The notes under the pieces: model-generated
What the model was told of the DNA's origin: nothing
What the model saw: only the letters and a program-made list of their open reading frames with translations
Database searches by the model: none
Made by a program: the position numbers and the translations under genes
DNA from: an uncultured Scytonema sp.
GTDB taxonomy: Bacteria > Cyanobacteriota > Cyanobacteriia > Cyanobacteriales > Nostocaceae
NCBI GenBank assembly: GCA_937873135.1
Contig: CALMVQ010000140.1
Coordinates: 16,886-80,885 of the forward strand
DNA: 64,000 nucleotides
Direction: 5' to 3'
Shown: one piece after another, positions 26,988 through 37,164 of the stretch
Layout: every line of letters starts with the position of its first letter
Position numbering within the stretch: position 1 is the stretch's first letter

Positions 26988-27588
26988 TGCTTTACCTTCT
27001 GAACTCTATAATTGTTAGTAATATTTACTCTTTACACATCCTGATGCTTTAATTTCGCTCTAGAAATTACTAACATTTGCATCTTAACAAAACTTTAGCT
27101 CTTTCAAAACTAGGCTTGAACTTTTTCTTTTGAAGATTGGATAAACTTTTGGCAATATCTGTCAATTAGAAGTTCGCTGAATCACAGAAGTATTTTCTTT
27201 TTGACTTACAAGAGCGTCAGGGCTGTTCTCCTACATAGAGATGCGGCGCAAACGAGATTGCAACAAAGGTGAAAGCACGGGTAGTCGTTTCAAGTCCAGC
27301 CAGCACTGTGCAACGCAAAGGAGTCTGCTCGGCAGCTTCTGTGTTGATCAGAACTTCGGTTCGTTCCTCCTCCCGTTAAAAGGCTACTTATACCAATTCC
27401 ATAAAACTTCGCTACACATCAAATATACTACAAGGGCGAACAGCCCTGACGCTCGTTCGCATGATTGCGTCTAGAAAGAGTGAGAAGACAAGGAAGATCG
27501 CTGCTTTAGATTTACATTTTGTCCCAACTGGAGAAGTATTAGGAAGTGTTAGCCGTAGTTAGTCTCAGTGGTCTATTCACCCAAGTGT
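26988..27588. other. Intergenic region with an inverted repeat pair
   Basis: GAGCGTCAGGGCTGTTC near 27212 and GAACAGCCCTGACGCTC near 27438 form an inverted pair about 220 bp apart. Similar words (GCGTCAGGGCCGTTCGCCCTTAC) occur in the element at 49332-49608. The 77-codon frame inside this interval is probably a by-product of the repeat. Confidence 0.5.
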
Positions 27589-27630
27589 GCCAAGTTTATT
27601 CTTGGCAATCCCCTAGCTTATAGCTAGGGG
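27589..27630 (-). terminator. Double hairpin after the deacetylase gene
   Basis: CCCCTAGCT (27610-27618) and AGCTAGGGG (27622-27630) form a perfect 9-bp stem with a 3-nt loop, 10 bp past the stop codon. A second stem, GCCAAG/CTTGGC, follows at 27589-27606. The T run expected of a classic Rho-independent terminator is weak. Confidence 0.55.
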
Positions 27631-27640
27631 TCGGTGAACC

Positions 27641-28558
27641 TTAAGCCAGACATCGTTCAATTGTTGCTAAAACTGACTGAGAGAGTGTGGATAAATCGTA
27701 GCCGCCTTCTAAGCCAAAAACAATTTTCCGAGTTATTCGCAAACAATAATCTGTAAACAAACCATAATCTTGTGGTTGAAGATTGATACTTGCTAGGGGA
27801 TCATCAGCGTTGGCGTCGTAACCAGCACTGACAATCAGTAAATCGGGTTGAAACTCAGAGAAAAAAGGAACTACCTTTTTTTCAAAAACTGGCTGATATA
27901 TGCCAATATCGCTACCTGGAGGAAAAGGTAAATTGAGGACATTATTGTGAAAGCCACGTTCTTTTGCTTTCCCAGTCCCAGGATAGCAGGGGTATTGATG
28001 TAGGGAACAGTAGGCAATTTGCGGGTTGGTTTCTATGATCGCCTGCGTACCATTACCGTGATGCACATCCCAATCAAGGATACCGACGCGGTTGATTCCT
28101 GGTTGTTTCAATGCGTAGAGAGCTGCGATCGCCGCATTGGAAAACAGACAAAACCCCATTCCTCCATCATTTTCAGCGTGGTGCCCTGGTGGACGGGCAA
28201 GCACAAAAGCCGGATTTTGATTTGCTAGAGAGGCATCAACTCCATCCATCCAAGCACTCACCGCCAATAAGGCAACATCATAGCTGCGAGAGGAAATTGG
28301 CGTATCTCCATCTAAATAACCTCCACCAGCATGAGCAATTTCTTGGAGTTTGTATATGTATCGCTGAGTATGTACCTTTTCTAACAGCGACATCAACGAA
28401 CGGGCTTCTGGGGAGGTTGGCGATCGCCATTCAATTTGGTCGATAAATGCAGCTTCGTTGAGGGCTGTAGTGATCGCCTGCAAGCGTTCTGGCTTTTCTG
28501 GATGGTAAGATCCTGTCTTGTGTTCCAGAAACTCGTCTGAATAGATGACTGGCAACAT
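27641..28558 (-). CDS. Histone deacetylase family protein (acetylpolyamine/AcuC-like amidohydrolase)
   Basis: The 305-residue zinc-dependent deacetylase begins VIYSDEFLEHKTGSYHPEKPERL, the usual opening. It holds the active-site stretch RPPGHHAENDGGMGFCLFSN with the two catalytic histidines and ILDWDVHHGNG with the zinc-binding Asp and His. A later VSAGYDANADDPLA carries the other zinc Asp, and GLEGGYD the conserved glycines. Bacterial members remove acetyl groups from polyamines, acetoin-pathway proteins or other amides. The substrate here is unknown. The gene is complete. Confidence 0.93.
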   Translation of the reverse strand: MLPVIYSDEFLEHKTGSYHPEKPERLQAITTALNEAAFIDQIEWRSPTSPEARSLMSLLEKVHTQRYIYKLQEIAHAGGGYLDGDTPISSRSYDVALLAVSAWMDGVDASLANQNPAFVLARPPGHHAENDGGMGFCLFSNAAIAALYALKQPGINRVGILDWDVHHGNGTQAIIETNPQIAYCSLHQYPCYPGTGKAKERGFHNNVLNLPFPPGSDIGIYQPVFEKKVVPFFSEFQPDLLIVSAGYDANADDPLASINLQPQDYGLFTDYCLRITRKIVFGLEGGYDLSTLSQSVLATIERCLA

Positions 28559-28691
28559 AGGTTAACTAGGAGTATAAGGAGATCTGGGTGTAAAAGTGCA
28601 AGGGAGAACCACCGAATAAGTTTGTGCTGATGGAAGCATAAACTACATAACCACTTCATCTGTAAATTACCATTCCCCTTACACCATCTAA

Positions 28692-28892
28692 TTATTCATC
28701 GCTTCGATCATCCAGCCTTTCGGGTGCTACAGCCGGATTACTCCTAAGTTCTTCAGGCGGTAACTCCCGCATGACATCGTCTATTCTCGCAGGGTGTTTA
28801 ATTTTGTCAAGAATTTCTGGACTTAATTGCGATGCATCCTCTTCTGGATTTATTTTTTCTGGTGGATTGGGAACTGTTTGTTGATCAGACAT
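28692..28892 (-). CDS. Small acidic hypothetical protein
   Basis: Sixty-six residues, strongly charged and rich in Pro and Glu, with PEILDKIKHPARIDDVMRE and ELPPEELRSNPAVAPERL. There is no hydrophobic segment and it is probably largely disordered. The ordered wording and the codon pattern look like a real cyanobacterial small protein, but I cannot place it in a family and the ribosome-binding site is weak. It is upstream of the deacetylase gene with a 133-bp gap. Confidence 0.5.
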   Translation of the reverse strand: MSDQQTVPNPPEKINPEEDASQLSPEILDKIKHPARIDDVMRELPPEELRSNPAVAPERLDDRSDE

Positions 28893-29070
28893 AGTTATTT
28901 TTACTATCTATTATACAAACAAGAATTTTAGACTCTGGTAAGGTCAACAGCACACTATCCACGGACTTAAATCGAGCCGGAAATCAACTGACAGAGGTAT
29001 TGAGTATGACATGTAGTATGAAAAAAGGAAACATTTTGTATCTTTCTTTCATTTAATTAAAAAATAAGTC

Positions 29071-30394
29071 ATGCTACCAAAGAAGGGTAACAGCGGTAAG
29101 CGCTCTCAACAATGGACGGTTTCTCAGCTTTTTGGATTAGCAAAGCGTAATCCTTTCATGATTTCGCACTCTTGTTTATTGTGGGCTGTTGTGGGGACGG
29201 TGAGTGGTCTATTTGCGGCGTTGTACTGGAATATTTTAGAAGTGTTCACTAACAAACTTCAACAATTTCAGGGTCCCAGTCTTTTAATAGTGATGCCTTG
29301 TTCAGGTTTAGCTATCGGTTTGATAATTCATTTTCTTGGCAATCCGGGCGAAATTGCCGTGATTGTCGATAACATCCATTTTCGTGGTGGACGCTTAGAT
29401 ACAAAGCAAAATCCTTCAATGATTCTTGCTTCCCTAATTAGTATATCGGCAGGTGGTAGCGCTGGTCCAGAAGCACCATTGGTTCAGGTAACAGGTTCTT
29501 TTGGTACTTGGTTTGCCGATCGCCTAAAACTTGAAGGTGAAGATCTTAGATCCATAAGTTTGGCGGGAATAGGCTGGGGGCTTTACTGCTTTATTTGGCG
29601 CACCACTTGGTGGTGCAATGTTTGCTCTGGAGATTTTGCACCACCAGCACATTGTGGAGTACTACGAAGCTTTGATGCCTGCCATTGTTTCGAGTTGTGC
29701 TAGTTATCTAGTATTTGCAACAATTACACACTTGGGAATCGCACCCACGTGGCATTTTCCTCAGTATCACTTAGAAAACATTGATGATTTTGCCCTAGCC
29801 ATCGTTTTTGGTATTGTTGGGGCGGCGGCAGGATGGGTTTTCATAGGCATTTTCCGTGGTTGTCATTACCTTTTCAACCGGATTCCTGGACCGATTTATC
29901 TACACACAACATTAGCAGGACTGGGACTCGGTATTTTAGTAACTCTCTTACCACTGACTCGTTACTTTGGAGATGAACAGTTAGATGTCGTCGTCAATCA
30001 CAGTTTTCCTGCTGTTTTCTTACTCGCACTTGCTTTCGGTAAGATGGCTGCCATTAGCGTTACAGTCACAGGTGGGTGGCGTGGTGGATTTATTATCCCT
30101 TTATTTTTTATTGGTGCTTGTCTGGGTAAAGCAACCGCTGCTTTAATTCCTGGACTCAATCCTACCCTTGTCATGATTTGTACAATGGCAGCTATTAATG
30201 CTGCGGTAACGCGTACACCTATCAGTACAACCTTACTGCTGTCGAAGTTGACTAACTTCAGTCCCTTAACTCCAATCCTGTTCGCCAGTTTAATGGGATT
30301 TTTTCTGGCTCCCAAAGTTCCTCTCATTACATCTCAACTTAAGTTGCAGCAAGAAGAGACTAGTCATCTCCCCAATGAAGTTTGCGATCCTTGA
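29071..30394 (+). pseudogene. ClC-type chloride channel/antiporter, split by a frameshift
   Basis: The first frame (29071-29703) gives the N-terminal half with repeated membrane helices and the ion-pathway motif GGSAGPEAPLVQVTG. It goes out of register at about 29572, just after ISLAGIG. The second frame picks up exactly there as AGGFTALFGAPLGGAMFALEI, the expected next ClC segment, and continues to 30394 through GWRGGFIIPLFFIGACLG and AAINAAVTRTPIST. Removing one base near 29572-29580, next to a run of five G, restores one protein of about 440 residues, the normal ClC size. It is either a recent inactivation or a base-calling error at the G run. Confidence 0.85.
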
Positions 30395-30614
30395 AGGCGG
30401 GGAAAAGGAAATCGATCAATAGTGAACTATGTTTTTCTTTGCTGTTAGCTACGACCCATTCTCCTATCTATCCACATCCCCTCCCAGGCAGAAAAAGGCA
30501 TGATGTGCTAGAATTGTATCAAAATATGGCAATTATTCAATGGAAATTCGGAATAATTTTGCTCTTTTTTCAGTATCTAGGCTAAAATCTGCAATTTTTG
30601 GAGCTATTTAGGTT

Positions 30615-33209
30615 ATGGCAACCTATCAGGAGAGGGTTATCCCGACAGATCTGAGGAACGAAATGTCGCGATCATATCTGGAATACGCGATGAGCGTAAT
30701 TGTGGGTAGGGCGCTGCCAGATGCCAGGGATGGTCTGAAACCTGTGCATCGTCGAATACTCTACGCCATGCATGAGCTAGGGCTGATGCATGATCGCCCG
30801 TTTCGGAAATGCGCTCGTGTGGTAGGGGAAGTGCTGGGTAAATATCATCCCCACGGCGATACAGCAGTGTATGACGCTTTGGTGCGGATGGCACAGGATT
30901 TTTCCATGAGATCGCCGCTGATCGCAGGGCATGGGAACTTTGGTTCGGTAGATAACGACCCACCCGCAGCAATGCGATACACGGAATGTCGCTTGCAAGC
31001 TTTAACGAGTGTCGCCCTACTGCAAGATATCGAATCAGAAACTGTAGATTTTGCGAACAACTTTGACGGTTCGCAGCAAGAACCAACGGTTCTTCCGTCA
31101 CGTATCCCGCAGTTACTTCTCAATGGTTCCTCTGGGATTGCTGTAGGGATGGCAACCAACATTCCTCCCCATAACTTGGGTGAATTGATTGATGGTTTGG
31201 TAGCATTAATTCACAACTCGGAAATCACTGATATCCAGTTGATGCAGTACATCCACGGGCCAGACTTTCCAACTGGGGGTCAAATTCTGGGGACTGCAGC
31301 AATAAAAGAAGCTTACACTCTCGGGCGTGGTTCTATCACCATGCGGGGTGTAGCAAGCGTTGAAACTATTGAACAACGCGGGCGACCAGATAGGGAAGCC
31401 ATCATTGTCACCGAATTACCCTACCAAACCAATAAAGCGGCCCTGATTGAAAAAATTGCCGAGTTGGTGAACGACAAGCGCATTGAGGGAATTGCAGATA
31501 TTCGGGATGAAAGCGATCGCGACGGGATGCGAATTGTCATCGAACTCAAACGGGACGCCTATCCCCGCGTAGTGCTGAACAACCTCTACAAGCAAACGCC
31601 CATACAAGCCAACTTTGGGGCAAATATGCTGGCCCTGGTAAATGGTGAACCGCAAGTCCTCACCCTCAAGCAGTTCTTAAACGTCTTTTTGGACTTCCGC
31701 TTTGAATCAATTACCAGACGCACCCGCTACGAACTGCGGAAAGCCGAGGAACGCGACCACATATTACAAGGGTTATTGATTGCCCTGTCGCATTTAGATG
31801 AAATTATTAACTTAATTCGTCACGCACCTGATGCGCCGACAGCTAAAGGTGAATTAATGACCAGTTACGGACTGTCAGAACACCAAGCAGACGCTATTTT
31901 GCAGATGCAATTGCGGCGTTTGACAGCCTTAGAAGCAGATAAAATTCGCTCCGAACACGAAGAACTACAAGCACTCATTACTGACTTACAAGATATTTTG
32001 GCACGGCGGGAGCGAGTGCTAGAAATCATTGAGACCGAAGTTACACAAGTCAGAGAAGCCCATGCGACACCACGCCGCACGGTCATTACACATGGTGAAG
32101 GAGATTTAGAAGACCGTGATCTCATTGCCAATGAAAAAGTTGTCATCTTGCTGACAGAACAAGGTTACATCAAACGCATGGCGGTGAATACCTTTGAGGC
32201 ACAAAGTCGGGCAACGCGAGGCAAAGCAGCTGCCAAGATGAAAGAAGATGATGGGGTTGAGCATTTCTTGACTTGCTGCGACCATGATAGTGTCTTGTTC
32301 TTCAGCCAACGCGGAGTTGTCTACTGTCTGAGAGCATATCAGATCCCCATTTGTTCTCGTACCAGTCGTGGGACACCCATTGTGCAAATGCTGCCAATTC
32401 CTAAAGAGGAAAAAATCACTTCGATTGTCCCTGTTGATGAGTTTACCGATAATGAATTTCTGGTCATGCTCACTAAAGGTGGCAATATTAAGAAAACTGA
32501 AGTATCAGCATTTAGCCACATCCGTGCTAATGGCTTGATTGCCATTTCCCTAGAAGAAGGCGACCAACTCCGGTGGGTACGACGTGCGAAAGTCGAAGAC
32601 AGCGTGATTATTGGTTCCCGTCAAGGCATGGCAATTCACTTTAGATGCAGCCATGAACAACTGCGTCCTCTAGGAAGAGCCACTCGAGGAGTAAAATCCA
32701 TGAAACTGCGTAAAGGCGATGAACTGGTGGGTATGGATATTCTCCCGGCAGCCATTCTTGAGACTTTAAATATCGAAGATACCGAGACAGAAGAAATTGA
32801 GAATGAAGAGTCTACCGAAGTCGTCAGCAACGGCAGTTCCGGTCCTTGGGCATTAGTGATTACAATGTCCGGATATGGCAAGCGCGTTCCAGTTTCTCAA
32901 TTCCGCTTGCAGAATCGTGCAGGTCAAGGTTTAACAGCAACTAAATTCAAAAACCGGAAAATCAAAGACCAACTGGCAACACTGCACGTTGTCAACAACG
33001 ACGAAGAAATTATGATGGTGACAAGTCGCGGTATAATTATTCGTCAGGCAGTAAATGCGATTTCCATACAATCGCGATCAGCAACTGGAGTCCGAGTTCA
33101 ACGCTTGGACGAAGATGATGTCATTACTGGAGTCGCAATCGTTCCCGCCGATAGTGGTGAAGTTGCAGAAGAAGTTGTAGAAGAAGTTGCAGAAGAAGTC
33201 ACAGAATAA
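30615..33209 (+). CDS. gyrA: DNA gyrase subunit A
   Basis: It is the breakage-reunion subunit of the type IIA topoisomerase that adds negative supercoils. Catalytic Tyr122 is in AAMRYTE. The quinolone-determining region reads [20 protein letters not shown], with Thr83 where E. coli has Ser83 and with Asp87 kept. The C-terminal beta-pinwheel has a GyrA-box-like [10 protein letters not shown]. The 864-residue chain ends in an acidic run of EVAEE-type repeats encoded by GAAGTTGCAGAAGAA units. The downstream lnt frame overlaps the last 23 bp, so the two are probably co-transcribed. Confidence 0.96.
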   Translation: MATYQERVIPTDLRNEMSRSYLEYAMSVIVGRALPDARDGLKPVHRRILYAMHELGLMHDRPFRKCARVVGEVLGKYHPHGDTAVYDALVRMAQDFSMRSPLIAGHGNFGSVDNDPPAAMRYTECRLQALTSVALLQDIESETVDFANNFDGSQQEPTVLPSRIPQLLLNGSSGIAVGMATNIPPHNLGELIDGLVALIHNSEITDIQLMQYIHGPDFPTGGQILGTAAIKEAYTLGRGSITMRGVASVETIEQRGRPDREAIIVTELPYQTNKAALIEKIAELVNDKRIEGIADIRDESDRDGMRIVIELKRDAYPRVVLNNLYKQTPIQANFGANMLALVNGEPQVLTLKQFLNVFLDFRFESITRRTRYELRKAEERDHILQGLLIALSHLDEIINLIRHAPDAPTAKGELMTSYGLSEHQADAILQMQLRRLTALEADKIRSEHEELQALITDLQDILARRERVLEIIETEVTQVREAHATPRRTVITHGEGDLEDRDLIANEKVVILLTEQGYIKRMAVNTFEAQSRATRGKAAAKMKEDDGVEHFLTCCDHDSVLFFSQRGVVYCLRAYQIPICSRTSRGTPIVQMLPIPKEEKITSIVPVDEFTDNEFLVMLTKGGNIKKTEVSAFSHIRANGLIAISLEEGDQLRWVRRAKVEDSVIIGSRQGMAIHFRCSHEQLRPLGRATRGVKSMKLRKGDELVGMDILPAAILETLNIEDTETEEIENEESTEVVSNGSSGPWALVITMSGYGKRVPVSQFRLQNRAGQGLTATKFKNRKIKDQLATLHVVNNDEEIMMVTSRGIIIRQAVNAISIQSRSATGVRVQRLDEDDVITGVAIVPADSGEVAEEVVEEVAEEVTE

Positions 33210-35028
33210 GAAGCAGGGGAAGCAGGGGGAATTTACCCTCCTAATTCCTTACCTAATTTCTCTATCTAGCGGCATCTTGATGGGGCTAACCGTCGCCCCT
33301 ATCGGTGCTTGGTTTTTCGCTTGGTTTTCCTTAGTACCATTTTGGGTATTCATTGTTACTCCATCCTCCCCACCTCTCCTCCTCTCCCTCGCATGGGGTA
33401 TAGGTTATTACGGCACCGCCCTCTCCTGGATTACTGGGATTCATCCCATGACTTGGATGGGAGTTCCTTGGTTAGCAAGTCTGTTGATCGCCCTCTTTTG
33501 TTGGGTATTCATCGCCCTCTGGGGAACTGCATTAGTCGCTACCTGGGCGATCGCGATGCGAATGATTTTAGATTTTAGAATGACGATTTTAGATTGGGTT
33601 TGGCGTGCTTTTCAACAAAAGTCTTGGAAACCCACGAAAAATATCATCACCCAAAATCAAAAATCAGTCTTGGAAAGTTTGCCACAGAGGGAAACTTTCC
33701 AAGCACGCCAGTTCGCACAACGAGGGGAACCCCAATGCCAGTCGCCAACTTCGGGAAAACCGCCTGCAGCGCTGGCTCCGCCAGCGACTGGCTCAACTTT
33801 CCGCAAAATCCAAAATGGGTTGATCCGCGTTCTCATTGGCACAGCCTTATGGTGTGGTTTGGAAGCACTTTGGAGTGCTGGTCCTTTGTGGTGGAGTTCT
33901 CTTGCTTATACTCAAAGTCCGCATAACCTGGCAATTTTACACCTCGGTCAGTTTTCCGGACCTAGTACCGTGACAGCAGCGATTGTTGCAGTTAATGGCT
34001 TGCTGGCTGAAGCTTGGATAAACCACAGAGGCACGTTCGCCAAGTCGGATAAAGGGATGGAGACGAAGATAACCTCTGTATCTCTACTTAAGAGTAATAA
34101 ATATTTACCTCTTGCCATAACACTACTCATCACTCTCCACCTAATTGGGTTTGGCTTGTACGCTCGTCCTCTTGCCCAACCGGTAGGAGCAGCACTAAAA
34201 GTTGGGATCATTCAAGGTAATGTTCCTAACCAAATCAAACTTTATCCAGAAGGTTTTCGTCGCGCTCTTGAAGGGTATACGACTGGATACTTAAGTTTGG
34301 CAAATCAAGGCGTGAAGGCTGTTTTAACTCCAGAAGGAGCCTTGCCTTTTTCTCAGAGTGATATTATGCATAGCTCCTTCGTCGATGCAGTTCGGGAACT
34401 CGGCGTGGTAGCTTGGGTTGGAGGTTTTTACAAAGAGGGAAACAGCTATACGAATAGCTTATTTACTTTTTTGGGGAATGGTAAGATAATGAACCATTAC
34501 GGAAAAGCAAAGTTAGTCCCGATTGGGGAGTATATTCCCTTTGAGCAAATTCTCGGTGCGATCGTCAAACGGCTATCACCTTTGGACGAACACCAAGTTC
34601 CTGGTTTACCGAATCAAGTATTTGACACACCTTTTGGTCGTGCTATTGTTGGTATCTGCTACGAATCGGCTTTTTCCGAACACTTTCGCTATCAGGCAGC
34701 GGCAGGAGGGCAATTTATCCTCAGCCCTTCCAACGATGCCCATTTCAGTGCAGCTATGCCCGCACAGCACCACGCTCAAGATACGATGCGAGCAATTGAA
34801 ACTGATCGCTGGGCAGTACGGGCAACAAATACCGGCTATTCGGCTTTTGTCGATCCTCATGGCAAAACATTATGGATTTCTGGACATGATACTTATGCAG
34901 TTCATGCAGAAACTATTTATCGCCGACAAACGCAGACTTTATATGTGCGTTGGGGTGATTGGTTGACACCGTTGTTGTTAATATTAAGCGCGTTAGCATG
35001 GTACTTGAGTATCTTCAAAGCAGAATGA
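33187..35028 (+). CDS. lnt: Apolipoprotein N-acyltransferase with an extra internal segment
   Basis: It adds the third acyl chain to lipoproteins in the inner membrane. Several membrane helices at 14-120 and 215-345 flank a periplasmic nitrilase domain (about 350-575), whose catalytic triad is visible: Glu in TPEGALPF, Lys in [15 protein letters not shown] and Cys in GICYESAF. The 613 residues exceed the usual 500-550. The surplus is residues about 126-210, encoded by repeat-type DNA, low in hydrophobic residues and placed in a loop between membrane segments. TTG 33187, inside gyrA, is the likely start; the next in-frame ATG (33280) would cut off the first helix. Confidence 0.9.
   Translation: MQKKSQNKKQGKQGEFTLLIPYLISLSSGILMGLTVAPIGAWFFAWFSLVPFWVFIVTPSSPPLLLSLAWGIGYYGTALSWITGIHPMTWMGVPWLASLLIALFCWVFIALWGTALVATWAIAMRMILDFRMTILDWVWRAFQQKSWKPTKNIITQNQKSVLESLPQRETFQARQFAQRGEPQCQSPTSGKPPAALAPPATGSTFRKIQNGLIRVLIGTALWCGLEALWSAGPLWWSSLAYTQSPHNLAILHLGQFSGPSTVTAAIVAVNGLLAEAWINHRGTFAKSDKGMETKITSVSLLKSNKYLPLAITLLITLHLIGFGLYARPLAQPVGAALKVGIIQGNVPNQIKLYPEGFRRALEGYTTGYLSLANQGVKAVLTPEGALPFSQSDIMHSSFVDAVRELGVVAWVGGFYKEGNSYTNSLFTFLGNGKIMNHYGKAKLVPIGEYIPFEQILGAIVKRLSPLDEHQVPGLPNQVFDTPFGRAIVGICYESAFSEHFRYQAAAGGQFILSPSNDAHFSAAMPAQHHAQDTMRAIETDRWAVRATNTGYSAFVDPHGKTLWISGHDTYAVHAETIYRRQTQTLYVRWGDWLTPLLLILSALAWYLSIFKAE
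33565..33815. repeat. Repeat DNA in frame inside lnt
   Basis: The interval contains TTGGAAAGTTT (33670-33680) paired with AAACTTTCCAA (33692-33702), GCCAGTCGC (33737-33745) paired with GCGACTGGC (33784-33792), and CGCTGGC/GCCAGCG at 33770-33786. The GCCAGTCGCC, GGGGAACCCC and GCGCTGGCTCC words also occur in the intergenic repeat at 16085-16186. The reading frame stays open through all of it. Confidence 0.7.
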
Positions 35029-35097
35029 TGACAAACTCAAGTTTCGAGAATAAGATAGAGGATGCTAATCACCCTCGGATAGCATGGAGGCTGCAGT

Positions 35098-35433
35098 ATG
35101 GAAGATATTGCTCAACGAAAGCTATTGTCAGCGCTATCTGATGGAGCGATATTTTTTAGCTCCACGATAATATCTATCGGCATACCCATTGCCGTTTTGC
35201 TTATTAGCAACGATCCAGTTGTGAAAGAAAATGCTAAAGAATCACTTAACTTTCACATCAACCTTTACATCTATGGGATTATCTTTGGATTGCTGATTTT
35301 GGTTGGCATAGGTATTCCATTGCTGATTTTGTTGTGGATTGTGAGCCTAATAATGCCAATTATTGCGGTTATTAAAGTCCTTAGTAACCCTAATCTGTCC
35401 TACCGCTATTCATTTATTTTTCGGTTGGTATAG
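35098..35433 (+). CDS. DUF4870-type small membrane protein
   Basis: The 111 residues contain three hydrophobic segments (about 15-38, 55-78 and 80-100). NAKESLNFHINLYIY is the hallmark NAxExLNFxI of the DUF4870/Tic20-like small membrane family. GGAGG lies 8 nt upstream of the ATG. The function is unknown. It follows lnt by 69 bp in the same direction and may belong to its transcript. Confidence 0.8.
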   Translation: MEDIAQRKLLSALSDGAIFFSSTIISIGIPIAVLLISNDPVVKENAKESLNFHINLYIYGIIFGLLILVGIGIPLLILLWIVSLIMPIIAVIKVLSNPNLSYRYSFIFRLV

Positions 35434-35541
35434 CAGAAAAAACTTGTTTTTGCTTCAATTAAAACTATGTAATTAATGATACTGTGAGCTTAATTTCCTT
35501 GTCAGTTTGATTGAGCGTAGCACTCCGAATCTAGGTGCGGT

Positions 35542-35847
35542 TTACGTGTTCGGTACCTTTGCCCCTATGATTGTCGTTTGAACAATCTCTGGTGCCTGAG
35601 TAAACAGTTCATCTACCCTTGCGAGCAGTGCCTTTGCAACGGGTCCCTTCACATGGGCATCGCGAGCCTCTTCGTCGGCGAAGGTATCGAAGGTGCTGTA
35701 TGTATTCGGTCCGATTTTTAAGGCGTAAAAGGTGGTCGTCCCCGGCTCCTGCTCAATCAGGGATTGTGCATATTTTAGGAACTCTTCCAATTCCTGTTCC
35801 TTGCCCGGTTTGACTTCCATGCGTGACCAGATGGCAAACCTATCCAT
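35542..35847 (-). CDS. Antibiotic biosynthesis monooxygenase-fold (ABM) protein
   Basis: The 101-residue dimeric alpha-beta barrel protein shows the ABM pattern: MEVKPGKEQELEEFL, EPGTTTFYALKIG, FDTFADEEARDAHVKGPVAKAL. Such small enzymes oxidise quinols, haem or aromatic polyketides without cofactors, and many have unknown substrates. It is the only intact member of a small decayed cluster on the minus strand, following a stop-interrupted gene (35897-36118) by 49 bp and a FAD-monooxygenase tail (36153-36271). Confidence 0.85.
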   Translation of the reverse strand: MDRFAIWSRMEVKPGKEQELEEFLKYAQSLIEQEPGTTTFYALKIGPNTYSTFDTFADEEARDAHVKGPVAKALLARVDELFTQAPEIVQTTIIGAKVPNT

Positions 35848-35896
35848 TCATTCTCCTTACATATCTACGTTGTGGCGGGGCAATCTTGCTCAAGGC

Positions 35897-36118
35897 TTAA
35901 GCTGTCGTACTCTTGCTGGCGGTGCGTGTATAGTTCTGATTGTTTGATAGCCATTCGGAAAATGGCAGATGACCACCGAAAACATGTTTGAGTGTGCCCT
36001 CTGCGGTGGGTCGTCGCCAGTCCCGTTGCAGCATAGCGGCAATCACTGTCTAGTTACAAATGATCGCGCCTGCTTGTTGCAGCCGCATACAGGAGTTGAG
36101 GTAGCGTTGTTCGGTCAT
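35897..36118 (-). pseudogene. Small gene interrupted by an in-frame TAG
   Basis: It starts with a strong AGGAG and ATG at 36118 and reads MTEQRYLNSCMRLQQAGAII, then after Cys-Asn an amber codon (36050-36052). The same frame then continues TVIAAMLQRDWRRPTAEGT, HVFGGHLPFSEW and on to TAA at 35897. The second part is well ordered, which suggests one recent nonsense mutation in a 73-residue protein. I do not recognise the family. It lies between a FAD-monooxygenase remnant and the ABM gene on the same strand. Confidence 0.5.
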
Positions 36119-36152
36119 AGTTACTCTCCTGAAGTTATTTATACTGATTCAA

Positions 36153-36271
36153 TCAACTGGCAGTTGGTGGGAACCATCGACCGAGCCATTCTGTCAGTGC
36201 AGGTATTGCATTCTGATTGCCAACAAAGCCGAGATACGAGTCGGGTCTCACGAGGAAAAGGCTCTGACTAC
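36153..36271 (-). pseudogene. C-terminal remnant of an aromatic-ring FAD monooxygenase
   Basis: Thirty-nine codons read SLFLVRPDSYLGFVGNQ, then IPALTEWLGRWFPPTAS and a stop. LVRPDxYxG is the typical end of PheA/TfdB-type flavoprotein hydroxylases, where a thioredoxin-like tail domain closes the protein. No further upstream part is found, so only the tail of the gene survives. Confidence 0.55.
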
Positions 36272-36417
36272 TAGTCCACCCCGTAGAAAGCCGACAATAC
36301 GCACAAGCATTGCTTTACGCACTTAATGCCATAGTTCTTATCTATTTTTCATATTAGTTTAAGGAATGCCTTTTATTGTGAACGTATGACTCAATAACCG
36401 GAGGACTTCACGACCTG

Positions 36418-37095
36418 ATGTTAACTCGTAATTTTATCCTTAAAAGCCTATTATGCAGCTTGTCAATCATTTCACTAACTGTTGCTGCACTCACATACAA
36501 TAAATCCGGTGCGGTACCTTCCCATGCCGCCACCGAGATCTCGACTTCTGAGACTGTGGGAAAACAGACGGCGGTTCTCTCTGGAGGGTGCTTCTGGGGA
36601 ATGGAAGCTGTTTTTGAGCATCTCAAAGGTGTATCTAATGTCGTCTCTGGCTTTTCCGGTGGTAGTGCAGCAACTGCAAACTACGAGACTGTCAGTTCTG
36701 GAACGACAGGGCACGCAGAGTCAGTGAAAATTACCTACGATCCATCGCAGATCTCATATAGCCAGCTTCTGAAAGTTTACTTCATGGTGGCGCATAATCC
36801 TACAGAGTTAAATGAGCAAGGTCCTGACACGGGCACGCAATATCGTTCAGCTATATTTTTTGTCAATGACGAACAGAAGCAAGTTGCACAAACTTATATC
36901 GATCAACTTAACACTGAGCACGTCTTCCACAAGCCGATCGTGACTCAACTGGTTCCTTTGAAAGGTTTTTACAAGGCTGAAGAATACCATCAGCACTTCA
37001 TAGATCGTAATCCGATGTATCCATACGTGGTGGTGAATGACTTGCCGAAGCTAGCTCAACTTCAGGCACAGTTCCCGAAGATGTACAAGAAATAA
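36418..37095 (+). CDS. msrA: Peptide methionine sulfoxide reductase A, exported or membrane-anchored
   Basis: It reduces methionine-S-sulfoxide in oxidised proteins. The active motif GCFWG has catalytic Cys58. GFSGGSA, YDPSQISY, HNPTELNEQGPDTGTQYRS and EYHQHF are all in place. About 45 residues precede the catalytic domain and contain a hydrophobic helix (6-26), so the enzyme probably works outside the cytoplasm or on the membrane. GGAGG sits upstream of the ATG. It stands alone. Confidence 0.94.
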   Translation: MLTRNFILKSLLCSLSIISLTVAALTYNKSGAVPSHAATEISTSETVGKQTAVLSGGCFWGMEAVFEHLKGVSNVVSGFSGGSAATANYETVSSGTTGHAESVKITYDPSQISYSQLLKVYFMVAHNPTELNEQGPDTGTQYRSAIFFVNDEQKQVAQTYIDQLNTEHVFHKPIVTQLVPLKGFYKAEEYHQHFIDRNPMYPYVVVNDLPKLAQLQAQFPKMYKK

Positions 37096-37164
37096 CTAGC
37101 TTCCGACTTATCAAGGCGATCGCGCGATACCACGAAGTAGTTGCCAAGAGCATCACACTTGGAA

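Noticed and set aside
27241..27474. 77-codon frame
   Set aside because: Produced by an inverted repeat pair; no recognisable protein features.
29560..29620. Programmed frameshift in the ClC gene
   Set aside because: No slippery heptamer or downstream structure is evident; a G-run indel explains the data better.
30637..32881. Several minus-strand frames across gyrA
   Set aside because: Shadows of a strongly conserved plus-strand gene.
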